Positions 8,884 to 18,656 are shown, numbered from the stretch's first letter. The stretch: 64,000 nucleotides of DNA from JAIYCX01 sp964353175 (GCA_964353175.1 CAYGUX010000009.1:1-64000); one strand, 5' to 3'. Notes: generated by a model not told the origin, from the sequence alone. Made by a program: numbers and translations.

Positions 8884-10119
8884 TTATAAACAGTGCTCAG
8901 ATGGAGACATATCACCTAGATATTGAAGATAGAGATATTTCCCATCCTTAAACTCACCTAAATGTAGAGGCTGAATAAGACCTCGGGCCTTAGAGTGAAT
9001 CATAATAGCTCCTGAAGGAGCATCGATCCTTTTTCCATCGGCGCTAAGTAGTGCTCTTGAAAAATTTATAGCTTCAGTCTTCTTAGCAGTAGGGGCTAGC
9101 AGAATATTAATAATTTCTCCAGTCAAATCACCACGATAGGTTGAAGCGGTATAATCCTCTGCTGATTGAAGCTTAGATTTAAATAGGTTCATTTTATCAC
9201 TACTAAAGGTATTTATGTAAACACTTGGTTTAATAAATGAATCTAAATCAGAACCTAGCGAAGATATTGCTTCTTCAGGCATATTCTCCGATAAGAAAAG
9301 TGCCATTTCAAAGCCAAGTCCTAACTTATGAGTTTGTTTTACAAAAGGAACTATCCCTTCTCTGCTAGTTGTTGCAAATAATATTTTGGGCGATAGGCTG
9401 ATAATCTTTCTAAGAATAGAATATAAATCTTTTTCTCTATCATCCACACTCACATTGGCTAGCACCCCTAGACCTAATCCTTCTATCACATTTGCTAAAT
9501 ATTTGGATTCATATTGTGACAGATGATCCATATTCGAATATATTAAAAAAGTTAACTCCTTCGCCAATTGACCATACCTCTGGTTAGCATAGGAAAAGTA
9601 ACTTTCTGCATACATAGAGGAAGTTATACCAAAGTTCCATAGATATGGGGATTGTGTGTTCCCTACGCATGTCCGATTCGGCTCGGACATAAATGTGATC
9701 GTTGCTAAACTTCTAGCATGAATTTCTTGTAGCTTCTCTGACGTTAAAAGATCTCCCTGAGGCACAATCAACAACTTCCCCTTAGTCTCTAAATCTTTTT
9801 TCGAAAGAAGAGTATTTAAATCGGCCAAAGATAAAAAAGAAATGTTTATAGAGCTATTATCAATTGCTAGGTCGAGTTGTTCTTTTAGACCCGCTAAAAA
9901 CTGGACATTAATTTGCGAATCAACTTCAGTTGAACCTTCCGTAAGAAGTAAAATTTGATTTACAGCGGAGCTATCGCCCAGCATTGTACCAGGTTTAATT
10001 ACTTTTAGTGGAGGAGCCTTCCTACTTAACTTCTCACCCCCTAAGAACAAAAAGCCCCCAACCAATATAATTACTAGAAGGACTACTAACACTATCCATT
10101 TACTGCGTTTTTTTGCCAA
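8884..10119 (-). CDS. Membrane-anchored periplasmic-binding-type protein
   Basis: A 411-residue protein with an N-terminal membrane helix at about residues 8-27, after a KKRSK stretch. It is followed by what looks like a type 1 periplasmic binding fold of the Leu/amide-binding (Peripla_BP_6) class. Near the C-terminus the pattern GAIMIHSKARGLIQPLHLGEF resembles the closing segment of amide/urea-binding proteins. There is no lipobox, so it would remain tethered to the inner membrane. It begins the minus-strand run that continues with the hydrolase, murF and ddl, and no permease genes are nearby. It may be a sensor or a cell-envelope ligand-binding factor rather than a transport component. Confidence 0.6.
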   Translation of the reverse strand: MAKKRSKWIVLVVLLVIILVGGFLFLGGEKLSRKAPPLKVIKPGTMLGDSSAVNQILLLTEGSTEVDSQINVQFLAGLKEQLDLAIDNSSINISFLSLADLNTLLSKKDLETKGKLLIVPQGDLLTSEKLQEIHARSLATITFMSEPNRTCVGNTQSPYLWNFGITSSMYAESYFSYANQRYGQLAKELTFLIYSNMDHLSQYESKYLANVIEGLGLGVLANVSVDDREKDLYSILRKIISLSPKILFATTSREGIVPFVKQTHKLGLGFEMALFLSENMPEEAISSLGSDLDSFIKPSVYINTFSSDKMNLFKSKLQSAEDYTASTYRGDLTGEIINILLAPTAKKTEAINFSRALLSADGKRIDAPSGAIMIHSKARGLIQPLHLGEFKDGKYLYLQYLGDMSPSEHCL

Positions 10120-10231
10120 AACTTTCTCTTTATAACTAAGGGCTTAGATTTCTATTTCAGACCAATATAGCGTTAAACACTCTTACTGGCTTAGAATCTT
10201 TGCGATTGTACTTATCATCTTAAATTCTAGT

Positions 10232-10747
10232 ATGGACTCAACTTTTTCGCACCTATTTAAACTATCTGAATCAATCTCACTAGAGTTTTCTATTCTATCC
10301 AAAAAGTCCACTATTACAGGAAGTTTAGACGAGATTAGAAGAATACTAGTCCACACACTAAACACTACTGATTTAAAGCGATTTATGTTAGCGGTAGATG
10401 AGATCCTACAGAACGCATACGAACATGGGAATCTCGAATTAAATCACTCAGAAAAAAAAGCTCTATTGGAGGTAGATCGCCTTGATCAAGAACTAAAGAC
10501 TAGAGAAAAAAAGTACTTTTCCAGAACGATCTCTATTAAACTGGAGCGAATAGCAGACATGCTACATCTTTCGGTGACAGACCAAGGAAAAGGATTTAAC
10601 TGGAAGGAATACCTAAAAACTCCGAGCAATCAAACCTCACTACATGGGAAAGGCCTTCCAATAATAAGGTCTGCTGTAGATAATATGGATTTTAATGAAA
10701 TTGGCAACTCCATTAAAATCTCTAAATTAGTCTCACCTCGCTCTTAG
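10232..10747 (+). CDS. Stand-alone HATPase (RsbW/SpoIIAB-like)
   Basis: A 171-residue GHKL-fold ATP-binding protein. The N box is DEILQNAYEHGN (about residues 56-67), the G1 motif VTDQGKGF (about 126-133) and the G2 motif HGKGLPIIRSAVD. No histidine phosphoacceptor or sensor domain is present. That fits the anti-sigma serine kinase family (RsbW, SpoIIAB), which binds a sigma factor or phosphorylates an anti-sigma antagonist. No antagonist gene lies next to it. It is convergent with the flagellin gene, but a functional link is not shown. Confidence 0.8.
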   Translation: MDSTFSHLFKLSESISLEFSILSKKSTITGSLDEIRRILVHTLNTTDLKRFMLAVDEILQNAYEHGNLELNHSEKKALLEVDRLDQELKTREKKYFSRTISIKLERIADMLHLSVTDQGKGFNWKEYLKTPSNQTSLHGKGLPIIRSAVDNMDFNEIGNSIKISKLVSPRS

Positions 10748-10768
10748 AGTAAGATCCAGATAAAGAAT

Positions 10769-11587
10769 CTATTGTAAAAGTCTTAAGACGCTGTCTGCAT
10801 TTGCTCTACTGGCTTGAGCCTGAAGAGCGACACTTGCCTGAGCGCGAATCTGAGAACTCACTCTATCGGAAGACTCCCTAATAACATCAACGTCCCTAAT
10901 CCTACTAGCGGCCTCTTCATTGTTAACTATAGATGTTTGAAGATTACTTAGGGCAACTCCAAGACGGTTTTCAGTTGCTCCAATCTCTGATTTAGAACTT
11001 GCCACCTTTTCATTAGCCAGTTTGGCTAAATCCAGTGCAGCCTGCGCACCCGCTTGAGAAGTTAAAGAAGCCCCTGTTAGCCCCAGTGAACTAGTGGATA
11101 CTTCCGAGATATTTAACGTAACTTGTGAGTTCCCACTCGAATCAGTTCCTACTTGAATATTATTGGAGCTACCCAAGACCTGCTGACCATTAAACGTGGT
11201 AGTTGCAGAGATTCTATCAAGTTCAGTGCTCAGTGCTTGAAATTCATTATCCAAAGCAGCTCTTTGGCCATCTGACAAAGTGCCACTAGATGCTTGACTA
11301 GCTAACTCCGCTAACCTTCCAGTTATGGCACCAGCCTGCTCGTATGCACCTTCAGCAATATTTGCTAAAGCTGCCCCGTAGCCTACATTATTGGATGCTG
11401 TTCTACTAAGAGATACTTCTGCTTCTAGTTGAGCGACAATTTGAAGTCCTGCGGCATCATCAGATGCTCTATTAATTCTTTTTCCGCTGGATAATCTCTC
11501 GTTTGACTTAGCCAACTCAGAGAGAGACTTATTTAAATTTCTTTGAATTGAAGAAACGGAACTTGCACCTTTTAAGGAAATGGACAT
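10769..11587 (-). CDS. fliC: Flagellin (compact)
   Basis: A 272-residue flagellin made almost only of the conserved D0/D1 helices. The N-terminal part carries RLSSGKRINRASDDAAGLQI. The C-terminal part has RDVDVIRESSDRVSSQIRAQA and ends in ADSVLRLLQ. The variable D2/D3 region is short, which suggests thin, smooth filaments. I start it at the ATG at 11587 (MSISLKG), which has AGGAGGT eight bases upstream. A longer reading from a TTG at 11626 would add a non-flagellin MPGGKFCYRRYRS segment. No other flagellar genes are nearby, and no clear sigma-28 promoter was found. Confidence 0.95.
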   Translation of the reverse strand: MSISLKGASSVSSIQRNLNKSLSELAKSNERLSSGKRINRASDDAAGLQIVAQLEAEVSLSRTASNNVGYGAALANIAEGAYEQAGAITGRLAELASQASSGTLSDGQRAALDNEFQALSTELDRISATTTFNGQQVLGSSNNIQVGTDSSGNSQVTLNISEVSTSSLGLTGASLTSQAGAQAALDLAKLANEKVASSKSEIGATENRLGVALSNLQTSIVNNEEAASRIRDVDVIRESSDRVSSQIRAQASVALQAQASRANADSVLRLLQ

Positions 11588-11612
11588 ACTACGATACCTC
11601 CTGTAGCAAAAC

Positions 11613-11626
11613 TTGCCTCCTGGCAA
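11613..11626 (-). promoter_or_regulatory. Small hairpin with second AGGAGG in flagellin leader
   Basis: On the coding strand the sequence TTGCCAGGAGGCAA folds into a 5-bp stem with an AGGA loop, 25 bases before the flagellin ATG. It contains an AGGAGG like the true ribosome binding site downstream. It may be a standby or competing ribosome site, or a chance duplication. Confidence 0.4.
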
Positions 11627-11856
11627 CCAAAAGTAACCAAGATAGTCTAAATTAAATTTTTAAATAATTTTCGTTTCCCTACGACGTATCATTAGAGCAC
11701 TTAACTCCAATAAAAAGGAACTTCCAGAACCTATACCCATTTATTCGACTAATAGTCGCTTTTACTTACGTTTCTGTGGCGCAAGATAATAAATTTAAGC
11801 AAAATTACTACTAAATAGCGATATTTGGACCTAGAACAAGCCATATATGTAGCAAA

Positions 11857-12423
11857 TTAGCGAATTCGCTCGTACTTAGGGATAAATAACTGTTTATCGT
11901 TGTTAGCGACTATCAGATCCTCTTCCCTACCCCAATCGTAGCCGATTTCCTTATCATTAAAAGGAATACGACCTTCGTCATTAGTGTCGTAAATTTCGCT
12001 AGTTATATAAAATAAATGGGCCATATCTGATATAACCTTACCTCCATGTAGGACTCCTTGAGGTATCTTTACTACAGCTTCGATCGCCTCAGGATGAGAA
12101 TCTCCAAGAACAAGCTCCAATTTTTCTCTGTATGTTGGACTCTCCTCTCTATTATCGACCAAGACTACCTGAATCGCTCCAATCCCAACATACCACCAAT
12201 CAATCTGCTTATGATGAAAGTGCCATGCCTTAACAGTATTTCTAGCCATCTTACTATGGCTCCACTGTTTAAAAGGCTCACCACTTTGTGACTTAAATAT
12301 AGGATCAGTATTCCTAATAATCTCTCTAAAAAAACCACGCGAATCCGCATGAGTAGCAAGAGGCTTAATTTCTACGCCCGCAATTAGGCAAGAATCCGAA
12401 TCTATTGGATGATTACAAGACAT
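11857..12423 (-). CDS. RmlC-like dTDP-sugar epimerase (cupin)
   Basis: A 188-residue cupin of the dTDP-4-dehydrorhamnose 3,5-epimerase family. Visible motifs include HADSRGFFREI (about 25-35), KAWHFHHKQ (about 65-73, the RGLHFQ-like region), VVLVDNREESPTY, PQGVLHGG and FNDKEIGYDWG near the end. The HFHHKQ stretch, in place of the classical RGLHFQ, argues for a related epimerase or a nucleotide-sugar-modifying cupin rather than RmlC itself. It stands alone, divergent from the unknown split gene, with no rml genes around it. Confidence 0.72.
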   Translation of the reverse strand: MSCNHPIDSDSCLIAGVEIKPLATHADSRGFFREIIRNTDPIFKSQSGEPFKQWSHSKMARNTVKAWHFHHKQIDWWYVGIGAIQVVLVDNREESPTYREKLELVLGDSHPEAIEAVVKIPQGVLHGGKVISDMAHLFYITSEIYDTNDEGRIPFNDKEIGYDWGREEDLIVANNDKQLFIPKYERIR

Positions 12424-12568
12424 ATCAAATACTTATATTAACTTTGGCCTTGTTTAGCATTTAGACCTAAAAGAGCAAGTGTTTTCATCGACAACTCATA
12501 GTAATGCGACCATTTCTATATATAAGGCATAACATCTACTAGTACACTTAAATAAAAAAGCTCTAAAC

Positions 12569-14553
12569 ATGTCTGATGTAGTTTTAAACAAGGCCCAAAC
12601 TACGGGCGAAAATGTCTTATCAAACCTTCTTAAGCTGTTACCTAAATTGCCATCCCTAGAAAGTCTGCGACTACCTGAAATATCTAAAGAAATAGAATCT
12701 AAAGGATCAGAACTACTAAAATACAAAGACTTACTACACGTACTTCAAACGGCCCTAGGGGAAAAACGGACCCAAAAGCTCCCAAACTTGAAGTAGTAAT
12801 AAAGGAACTCTTTAAAAATAATGAAACCTATAGACTCTTAAAGTTAGATTCAATATCAGATTCAAAAATCAGTGAAGCAGCAGTAACGCTAAGAGAACTT
12901 GCTAAAACTCATACTGAGATGGATAAAATAGATCTGATTATAGAACTCGCCAAAGTCAGTCACAAGCTAATATCAGACCTCCCCAAAGAAGATCGCGTAT
13001 TGATTGTCAAAAAAATAACGGAGGTAGCTTTTGATTACTTAGACCTATCCAAAGAAAACACAAAAATATATGCAAAATTAATCGGTACTCTGGTCTCCAA
13101 TGCAGATCCTAAGCATCTAGACGCTGGGATAGAACTTGCGATCAAGGCATCAAATCAATATAGCGAAAAAATCTCCCCGGAGTCAATTGTTCAAATCTTT
13201 CTAGGAGATACTAAAAAGCTATCAAAAGATTTAGGAATTTCGCAAGAAAAAGTTAAGGAAGGTCAGACTTGTATCGCAGATGCATTTGCTAAGTCGATCC
13301 AGGAACATTCTAAAGAACTTGGCAAACCTTTAAATATACATACGCTGACCGCCTTACTCAACCATAAAACTCCCTTATCTTTAGTCGATCAAAATGGCAA
13401 TTACAATCAGCAAAATCTAGCTACTGTCGCCAACACTGTGGCGACAAACTTACTCGATCATCCGCGATCACATGAAGAACATCAGTTTCGATACGAGGCA
13501 AAGCAAAAGCGAGAAATGCAGCATCAACAGATGGTTAGGGAGGAGGCCCACAAAACTATCAACCAAACACGGATGGGTCTTTTTAGAGGCCCTCACCTTA
13601 GAAGGCAAGCAAGAGCTCATAACATAGCAAACAATTGGACTCCAAACTATCACGTTGGTGGATTAATTATGCGTCATGTCACAAATGGCATGAATACTGG
13701 ATATCAGCAAACTCAAGGCAGAGCGAATACAGAGATGAGGCAAAAGGTTTTCGAAGAAACTAAGTCGAGGCTAAATCAATCACTCTCAATCCTTAGTCCG
13801 GCTGATCGATCAAATTTGAAATCTATTTCAAAAATACTAGCAAGTTCCTCGGACCAATCCTATTCAGCTGAGATAAGAGTAGGAGACCTAAACCAATTAA
13901 ATAACCTTGGAGTTGTAGCAAAGAGTTTTCTAAATGCAAATACCAACATGGATACAGATCCCACTCGTATTTCTAATTACTACAGGAAAGAAGGTAAGGA
14001 TGGAAAAACATACGATGTATTCATAGACGCTCAAACCAACTCTACATTTTATAGACAAACTGGAATTGACGGTAAAGTGGAATTCGCAAAATCTACTGAG
14101 AATGGTAAATATATCTTCGTAAAGAAAGAGGACTATAGTGGTGTCATTACTTCATTGGCAATTTATGAAGATAGATTAGAAAAAGTTGCCATAAAACCGA
14201 TTGAACTGCCGGCAACAGAAAAAGTTGCACAGCACAAAAACTCCACTAAAACAGACAAAGAAGCATTAACAATAAGAACGCATAAAGCATCTCAAATCTT
14301 AAAACCTTCTTCAAAAGAAATTAGTGAAATAAGCGACACCTCAGAACTTCAATTAAAATATTCAACTGACCCTAAAAACCCTTCCGTTAAGATTGATTTC
14401 AATAACTATCGAGTCTATCGCTACACAGAATACAATGGAAGCACCTCCTACGCCATGATTCCAAAGAATGGCTCAGCAATAACAAGATCAATTCGTAACC
14501 ATAAAATGCAAGACTATATTTTGACAGATGTATTAAAGAAGATAGGGAGCTAA
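12569..14553 (+). pseudogene. Large unknown protein split by an apparent frameshift
   Basis: An open frame from ATG 12569 ends at 12796 after 75 codons. A second frame, open from about 12700 and containing an ATG at 12919, runs on to 14553. Adding one base to the A5 run at 12762-12766 fuses them into a continuous ~661-residue protein, in which LQTALGEK leads directly to TDPKAPKLEVVIKEL. The N-terminal half is helical and rich in Lys, Leu and Glu. The middle has a His/Arg/Gln-rich stretch (EEHQFRYEAKQKREMQHQQM) followed by a Gly/aromatic patch, and the C-terminal part is beta-rich with repeated Tyr. No membrane helix, signal peptide or known family was recognised. It may be a sequencing indel, a decayed gene or a phase-variable tract. 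Confidence 0.6.
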
Positions 14554-14692
14554 AGACTGAGAAACAGAGCACACCAGACCAAAAGAACTTAACAATTAGT
14601 AAAAATCAATGCCTCATCTCCTGAATTGTCTAAGCTCACTTTAACTGACTCCCTCTACTTGGTATAATAATTAGATACTTTGCTTAAATTTG

Positions 14693-16156
14693 TCACAACA
14701 TACTTCGCCCATACTTTTGATAAAAATAGTTAGTAAAAAGTTCGTTAGGATCATACTTGCGTTTAAGCATAAAAAAATCACGACTCTCAGGGTAGGCCAT
14801 TCTAAGTTGTTCTAAATCGTAATAAGGTAGGTATGGCAGATAAAACGTACCGTCTAAACTAAGTGAAATATCAATTAGCTCCCGAGTCAACTGCTCATCC
14901 TCAACTAACCCTTTTTCATTCTTTTTTACATTAAAGTATAAAACAAAGGCATAGGAGTCTTTCTTCGCATAGTTTAAAAAAGCGCTAGAAGATTTATTAA
15001 CCAAGCGTACGGTACAATTTAGTAAGTTTTTTTTGTGTTTCAGGATTACCTTTCTCAACTTATCAACAAACTCAAGCGATCTATCAACAGGAATAAAATA
15101 TTCCTGCAGTATATCTACATCTTCAGATGAATAGTAGTTCAGTCGCTTAAAAGGTGAGCGCATTAAATTATTTCTACTTAGTACCTCTTCAGACAATTGA
15201 AACTTTTTAGTTAGATACCATCGGAAAGATTTTCCCCACTCATATTTGCGTGACAAATTTAGGATTAACATATCCCGCTTAACATAAACCTCTTCTGCTA
15301 ATGGTATATTTAGCTCTATTTCGTCATCCTCATTCTGATAAAAATCACTCACGATCACCTCATCTAAGAAAGACTCCGGAGCGATGGAGAGATCACCGTA
15401 AGCTAAATGAATCTTTCGCTTTGATTTAGTAACTGTTTCAAAATGATCAATAAGATTCTTGTAACTAGATACGGTATATTTTGGTTTTAGTGTTATGTTT
15501 TCCGTAACTCGGAGAGTTACATCTAAAATCACACCAAATAGTCCATATCCACCTAGCACAAGATGGAAAAGCTCAGGATTATTGGTACTGCTACAAAATC
15601 TCACACTTCCATCTGACAATATTATTCTAAATGAGACTACGCTATCGGATACCAAAGGCATGTTTTTATCCCAACCATGCGCATTAACGCTGAGGGAACC
15701 ACCAATCGTAAAAATATTGGGGCCTTGCATGGCAATAACTGCCATGCCATAAGTATTAAGATAAGACTGCAAATCATTCCAGCTTGCCCCACTTTGGACT
15801 GTTACAACTTTCTTATTGACATCAATTGAAAGCACCTTATCAAAATTGGTCATATCCAACACTACTGCACCCCTGTAGAATGCCTGGCCTCCCATACTAT
15901 GCTTCTTTCCAGCAATTGAAACTCTAAACTGATTCTTTCTCGCAAACTCAATCCCATCTAAAATATCCTTTTCTGATTTAACAGAAATAAGCTTTTCAAT
16001 AGAAGTTTTATTTAGTGAGCTTGCGTCATTAATAGTCTTAGAATCATTTGATGGCCCAATGGTCAAAGGAAGGTGGGCATATAAGAAAAAAAGCAGGACT
16101 ATAACTACCAAAGAAAAGAAACCTAAAAATAGCTTCAAAAAAAATTTAATTCGCAC
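14693..16156 (-). CDS. Membrane-anchored FAD-linked oxidase
   Basis: A 487-residue FAD-dependent oxidoreductase of the PCMH/vanillyl-alcohol-oxidase fold (GlcD, aldonolactone oxidase, DprE1-like). An N-terminal membrane helix occupies about residues 5-26. The FAD-binding region shows SIAGKKHSMGGQAFYRGAVVL (about 79-99) and TIGGSLSVNAHG (about 146-157). A C-terminal LKRKYDPNELFTN motif is typical of aldonolactone oxidases. No strong rule identifies the substrate; sugar lactones and polyprenyl-linked pentoses are candidates. It has no operon partner here. Confidence 0.78.
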   Translation of the reverse strand: MRIKFFLKLFLGFFSLVVIVLLFFLYAHLPLTIGPSNDSKTINDASSLNKTSIEKLISVKSEKDILDGIEFARKNQFRVSIAGKKHSMGGQAFYRGAVVLDMTNFDKVLSIDVNKKVVTVQSGASWNDLQSYLNTYGMAVIAMQGPNIFTIGGSLSVNAHGWDKNMPLVSDSVVSFRIILSDGSVRFCSSTNNPELFHLVLGGYGLFGVILDVTLRVTENITLKPKYTVSSYKNLIDHFETVTKSKRKIHLAYGDLSIAPESFLDEVIVSDFYQNEDDEIELNIPLAEEVYVKRDMLILNLSRKYEWGKSFRWYLTKKFQLSEEVLSRNNLMRSPFKRLNYYSSEDVDILQEYFIPVDRSLEFVDKLRKVILKHKKNLLNCTVRLVNKSSSAFLNYAKKDSYAFVLYFNVKKNEKGLVEDEQLTRELIDISLSLDGTFYLPYLPYYDLEQLRMAYPESRDFFMLKRKYDPNELFTNYFYQKYGRSML

Positions 16157-16601
16157 AACTTCACTCCCGCTACCTCAATCCAATAAGTTATTATATTCAA
16201 AACATTTCTTAGATTCTTATTACTCCATAAATTGCTCAAAGAAATCAAATTCAAGCATTTTCTAACCAAAATCTCCTATCCACTCTTAATTTTTCATATT
16301 TATTGCTTCTATATGCTTTTCCTCTAAATCCAAGGCTGAAAAAGTAGCCCCGCACCCACGGCCAATCCGCTACCTCACCAGTGAACGGCAATATAACTCC
16401 TAGGTGTTATTACTAGTCTCGGCATAGGCTATAAAACATAAGCAAATACAATCAACTACAATGCCTGCAACAATTGTCTTTGCTAAGGGACATTTAGTAT
16501 TGTCTACAATAGTCACTTATTATCAGATTTTTTTTCAAACAAGAGCATTTCATTCAAAATTCAGGCTCACAATATAATAATACCGGATAGTTAGAAAGTA
16601 G
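16157..16601. other. Intergenic region beside the IS remnant
   Basis: No gene is supported. The left part is very AT-rich. From about 16340 the sequence becomes more GC-rich and includes AGTAGCCCCGC (16343-16353), the possible left inverted repeat of the IS remnant. A copy of the 17-base repeat ATTTCATTCAAAATTCA lies at 16547-16563. Confidence 0.5.
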
Positions 16602-17111
16602 CTAGGCTACTATTCTTAGGGGCTCTATTCTAGCAGTTTCTTCCATGACTGATCTGACTAGATTGAATGTTAAATATGCTAAATAGATTTCTTTCTTTAT
16701 GTTGTCTGCAGTCTTAGATTTTATAAAAAACATCTTCAAGGTTTGTTTCACATCCCTTATAAACACCTCCACTCTAACCCGTTGCAAGCATATTCCCGCA
16801 ACTTCTTCTAAGGTTAGACTTTCATCGGTTGTAAAAAAATAGTATTCACTTGAACGGTATCCCTTAATTTGACTTACATATTTTACAACCTTGCCCCGAA
16901 CTTGAATTTTCTCCTTGTTGGCTGTCTGAGCCTCCCACTCAACTATCTGCTCAACACTATCCTGACTGTCATTACCTACGAGCTTTTTGCCCACACTATC
17001 TCTAAGTCTAACAACTAGATCTATCCCTGCCTCCTTTGCAGCCTTTAAGAATTTAGGCTTAGAATAGCATCTATCCTCTATCAACAACGAACCTCTCTTC
17101 AAATCTGGCAA
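16602..17111 (-). pseudogene. IS4-type transposase, C-terminal fragment
   Basis: Encodes the later catalytic half of an IS4-family DDE transposase. GSLLIEDRCYSK carries the second Asp. The block RVRVEVFIRDVKQTLKM fits the signature around the final catalytic Glu (R-x-x-E-x-F-x-x-x-K). It starts at a TTG in the middle of the protein. It overlaps the N-terminal fragment by 13 bases, in another frame. The stretch that should hold the first Asp is missing between the two fragments, so there has been an internal deletion as well as a frame change. It should be inactive. Confidence 0.8.
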
Positions 17112-17356
17112 TAACTCATTACCTTAAGGCTTTTCTTATCCACAAAAGGGTATTCTCTCCTCATTCTAATATGGGTAACCATATCTGTTAAGGACGATTG
17201 CATGGAGTTTCCTGTTAATCTCTGCTGAATACCTAACCAGACTACTGAGGCTGATGAAAATACCCCTACCTTACTCCTCGTACTTAACCAATCTTCCTCT
17301 TCAAGCCATTCTCCGCACACATCAAAAAACTTTTTCGCAAATATTCCTAGATCCAT
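17099..17356 (-). pseudogene. IS4-type transposase, N-terminal fragment
   Basis: The first 85 codons of the transposase, from ATG 17356. It contains WLEEEDWLSTRSKVGVFSS and IQQRLTGNSM, typical of the helical DNA-binding domain before the catalytic core. The reading frame stops at 17099 after DKKSLKVMSYCQI, and the continuation is in another frame. Confidence 0.7.
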
Positions 17357-17690
17357 TTGTCCTCAAATTTAAAAGTTAAATCTTAGACAAAAGTCAACCT
17401 TTACAGAAATTTACGAAAGACTAAATATAAACAAATATAGGCACTTGGAGAGAAAGGTAAGTGACATTCTAGCGGGGCTACTATTCTTAGGGTATCAAGG
17501 GATATTTAAAGTTGCCCATAGTATTCTCTAATCCTAAGGTATTTTATTTCGATGAAGATTATTTCATTCAAAATTCAAGTTTGCAATAAAAAAGGATAGA
17601 ACAATGAATAGCTCTCATTGAGAGCTTGGGATTTTGTCTGAATAGTATCTTTTTAATTTTTTTTCCAAGGGACTCCAAATCATCATAAAA
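17357..17690. other. Intergenic region between IS remnant and palindromic element
   Basis: No gene is supported. It contains the right candidate terminal repeat (17472-17482) and second copies of the two 17-base repeats described for the IS remnant, followed by an AT-rich stretch with T-runs at about 17650-17665. Confidence 0.5.
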
Positions 17691-17846
17691 TGCACCTGAG
17701 CTTGGATTGTTTTCTGGGGCGGATTGGAAGGCCTGATTTGGCAAGTTTAAATTACCGAGCTCAAATCAGGCCTGACGCCTCGGAGCTCATAACGCAAAGC
17801 GTTATGGCGAGAATGAGCCCTAGAGAACAATCCAAGCTCAGGCGTA
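17691..17846. repeat. Multi-stem palindromic element, copy E1
   Basis: An outer stem pairs 17695-17720 with 17817-17842: 26 pairs, of which 24 are Watson-Crick and two G-T. It begins with CCTGAGCTTGGATTGTT against AACAATCCAAGCTCAGG. Inside it are a 12-bp hairpin (AGGCCTGATTTG, 17729-17740, with 17762-17773) and an 8-bp hairpin CATAACGC/GCGTTATG with an AAA loop (17788-17806). A related copy, E2, lies at 53880-54060. The element begins about 31 bases after the stop of the TrmB-like gene, in its 3' untranslated region. Confidence 0.85.
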
Positions 17847-17876
17847 TGGCGAGTCTTGTCGAGGGACCTCTACAAA

Positions 17877-18635
17877 TTATCCCCAAAACACTTTAAACAA
17901 CATCCTCAAATTAGCTGAAAACACCTTATCATAAATCTGAAAGGCATAATGAGGCGAGTCTCTTGCGACGATCATAATAATGTAATCTCCACAAACCCAG
18001 ATCGTAGACGTAAAGTCCAACTTCCCTTCCAATGCTTTAATCTTTCTGCCTCTAACTTTACCCTCTAAGGAATCCTCTGTTAATGACTCATTAGATAACA
18101 ACAGAATTCTTACTGAATCTGATTTATTATTCCAGTATGCATCAAGCCAAGTCCGATACTCTTCCACGAAAGTATGATCCTGATAACCCCACCAGACATT
18201 ATCATACTCTGCCAAGCTATCACTCCACAAAGACAGATTGCTGGTAAGAAAACTCCTTACTCCATCTCGTCCTTCTACGTATTTAATCTTTGGGACATTT
18301 TGGCTTTGCGTTTCAAATAGAGCTGAGATTTGTTTTATAAAATCATTGGCGACAACTTCCTTTTTCTTTAAAAGAGTCTTTTCCTTCTCGATCTCATTTA
18401 AAATACTCTCAGGTCTGTTTGCGGAGAAGATACTCGAGATTTTCCCCTTCTCAACTGTAACCAGACCTTTATTAATCAAAGAATCTAAACAAGAATAAAC
18501 CGTAGTACGCTTCTTTCCAGTTCTCTTAGAAAGTAAATGCGCCCCTGCCTTCCCCATTTCACTAAGAGAGGAATAGATAACGAACTCTGTGCTATTAAGT
18601 CCTAGTAGTTCTAAATTTTCAGATGGAATTTGCAT
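17877..18635 (-). CDS. TrmB-family transcriptional regulator
   Basis: A 252-residue protein with an N-terminal winged helix: EFVIYSSLSEMGKAGAHLLSKRTGKKRTTVYSCLDSLINKGLV, about residues 17-59, is the TrmB-type HTH. A coiled-coil linker (about 74-110) follows, then a PLD-like/sugar-binding C-terminal domain. TrmB regulators are best known in archaea but also occur in bacteria. It is divergent from a branched-chain-type binding protein, with a candidate operator in between, so it may regulate that gene and itself. The effector is unknown. Confidence 0.78.
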   Translation of the reverse strand: MQIPSENLELLGLNSTEFVIYSSLSEMGKAGAHLLSKRTGKKRTTVYSCLDSLINKGLVTVEKGKISSIFSANRPESILNEIEKEKTLLKKKEVVANDFIKQISALFETQSQNVPKIKYVEGRDGVRSFLTSNLSLWSDSLAEYDNVWWGYQDHTFVEEYRTWLDAYWNNKSDSVRILLLSNESLTEDSLEGKVRGRKIKALEGKLDFTSTIWVCGDYIIMIVARDSPHYAFQIYDKVFSANLRMLFKVFWG

Positions 18636-18656
18636 GTTGACGGGATTGTGTCGACA

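Larger units (their letters stand above)
16343..17482 (-). mobile_element. Decayed IS4-family element
   Basis: The span encloses two transposase fragments in different frames. It is bounded by an exact 11-bp inverted repeat, AGTAGCCCCGC at 16343-16353 and its complement at 17472-17482, a candidate terminal repeat. A 17-base direct repeat GGCTACTATTCTTAGGG occurs at 16605-16621 and 17476-17492. Another, ATTTCATTCAAAATTCA, occurs at 16547-16563 and 17561-17577. These suggest rearrangement or remnants of a second copy. No target-site duplication is convincing, so the ends are provisional. Confidence 0.55.

Noticed and set aside
11588..11860. Sigma-28 or sigma-54 flagellin promoter
   Set aside because: No TAAA…GCCGATAA; a GG…GC pair is present but its spacing is 11, not 10.
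12762..12768. Programmed -1 frameshift in the split gene
   Set aside because: No canonical X XXY YYZ slippery heptamer in the reading phase and no pseudoknot evident; a homopolymer indel is simpler.
17690..17896. 68-codon plus-strand ORF
   Set aside because: It lies across the palindromic element E1 and the end of the TrmB-like gene; its composition is explained by the palindrome.
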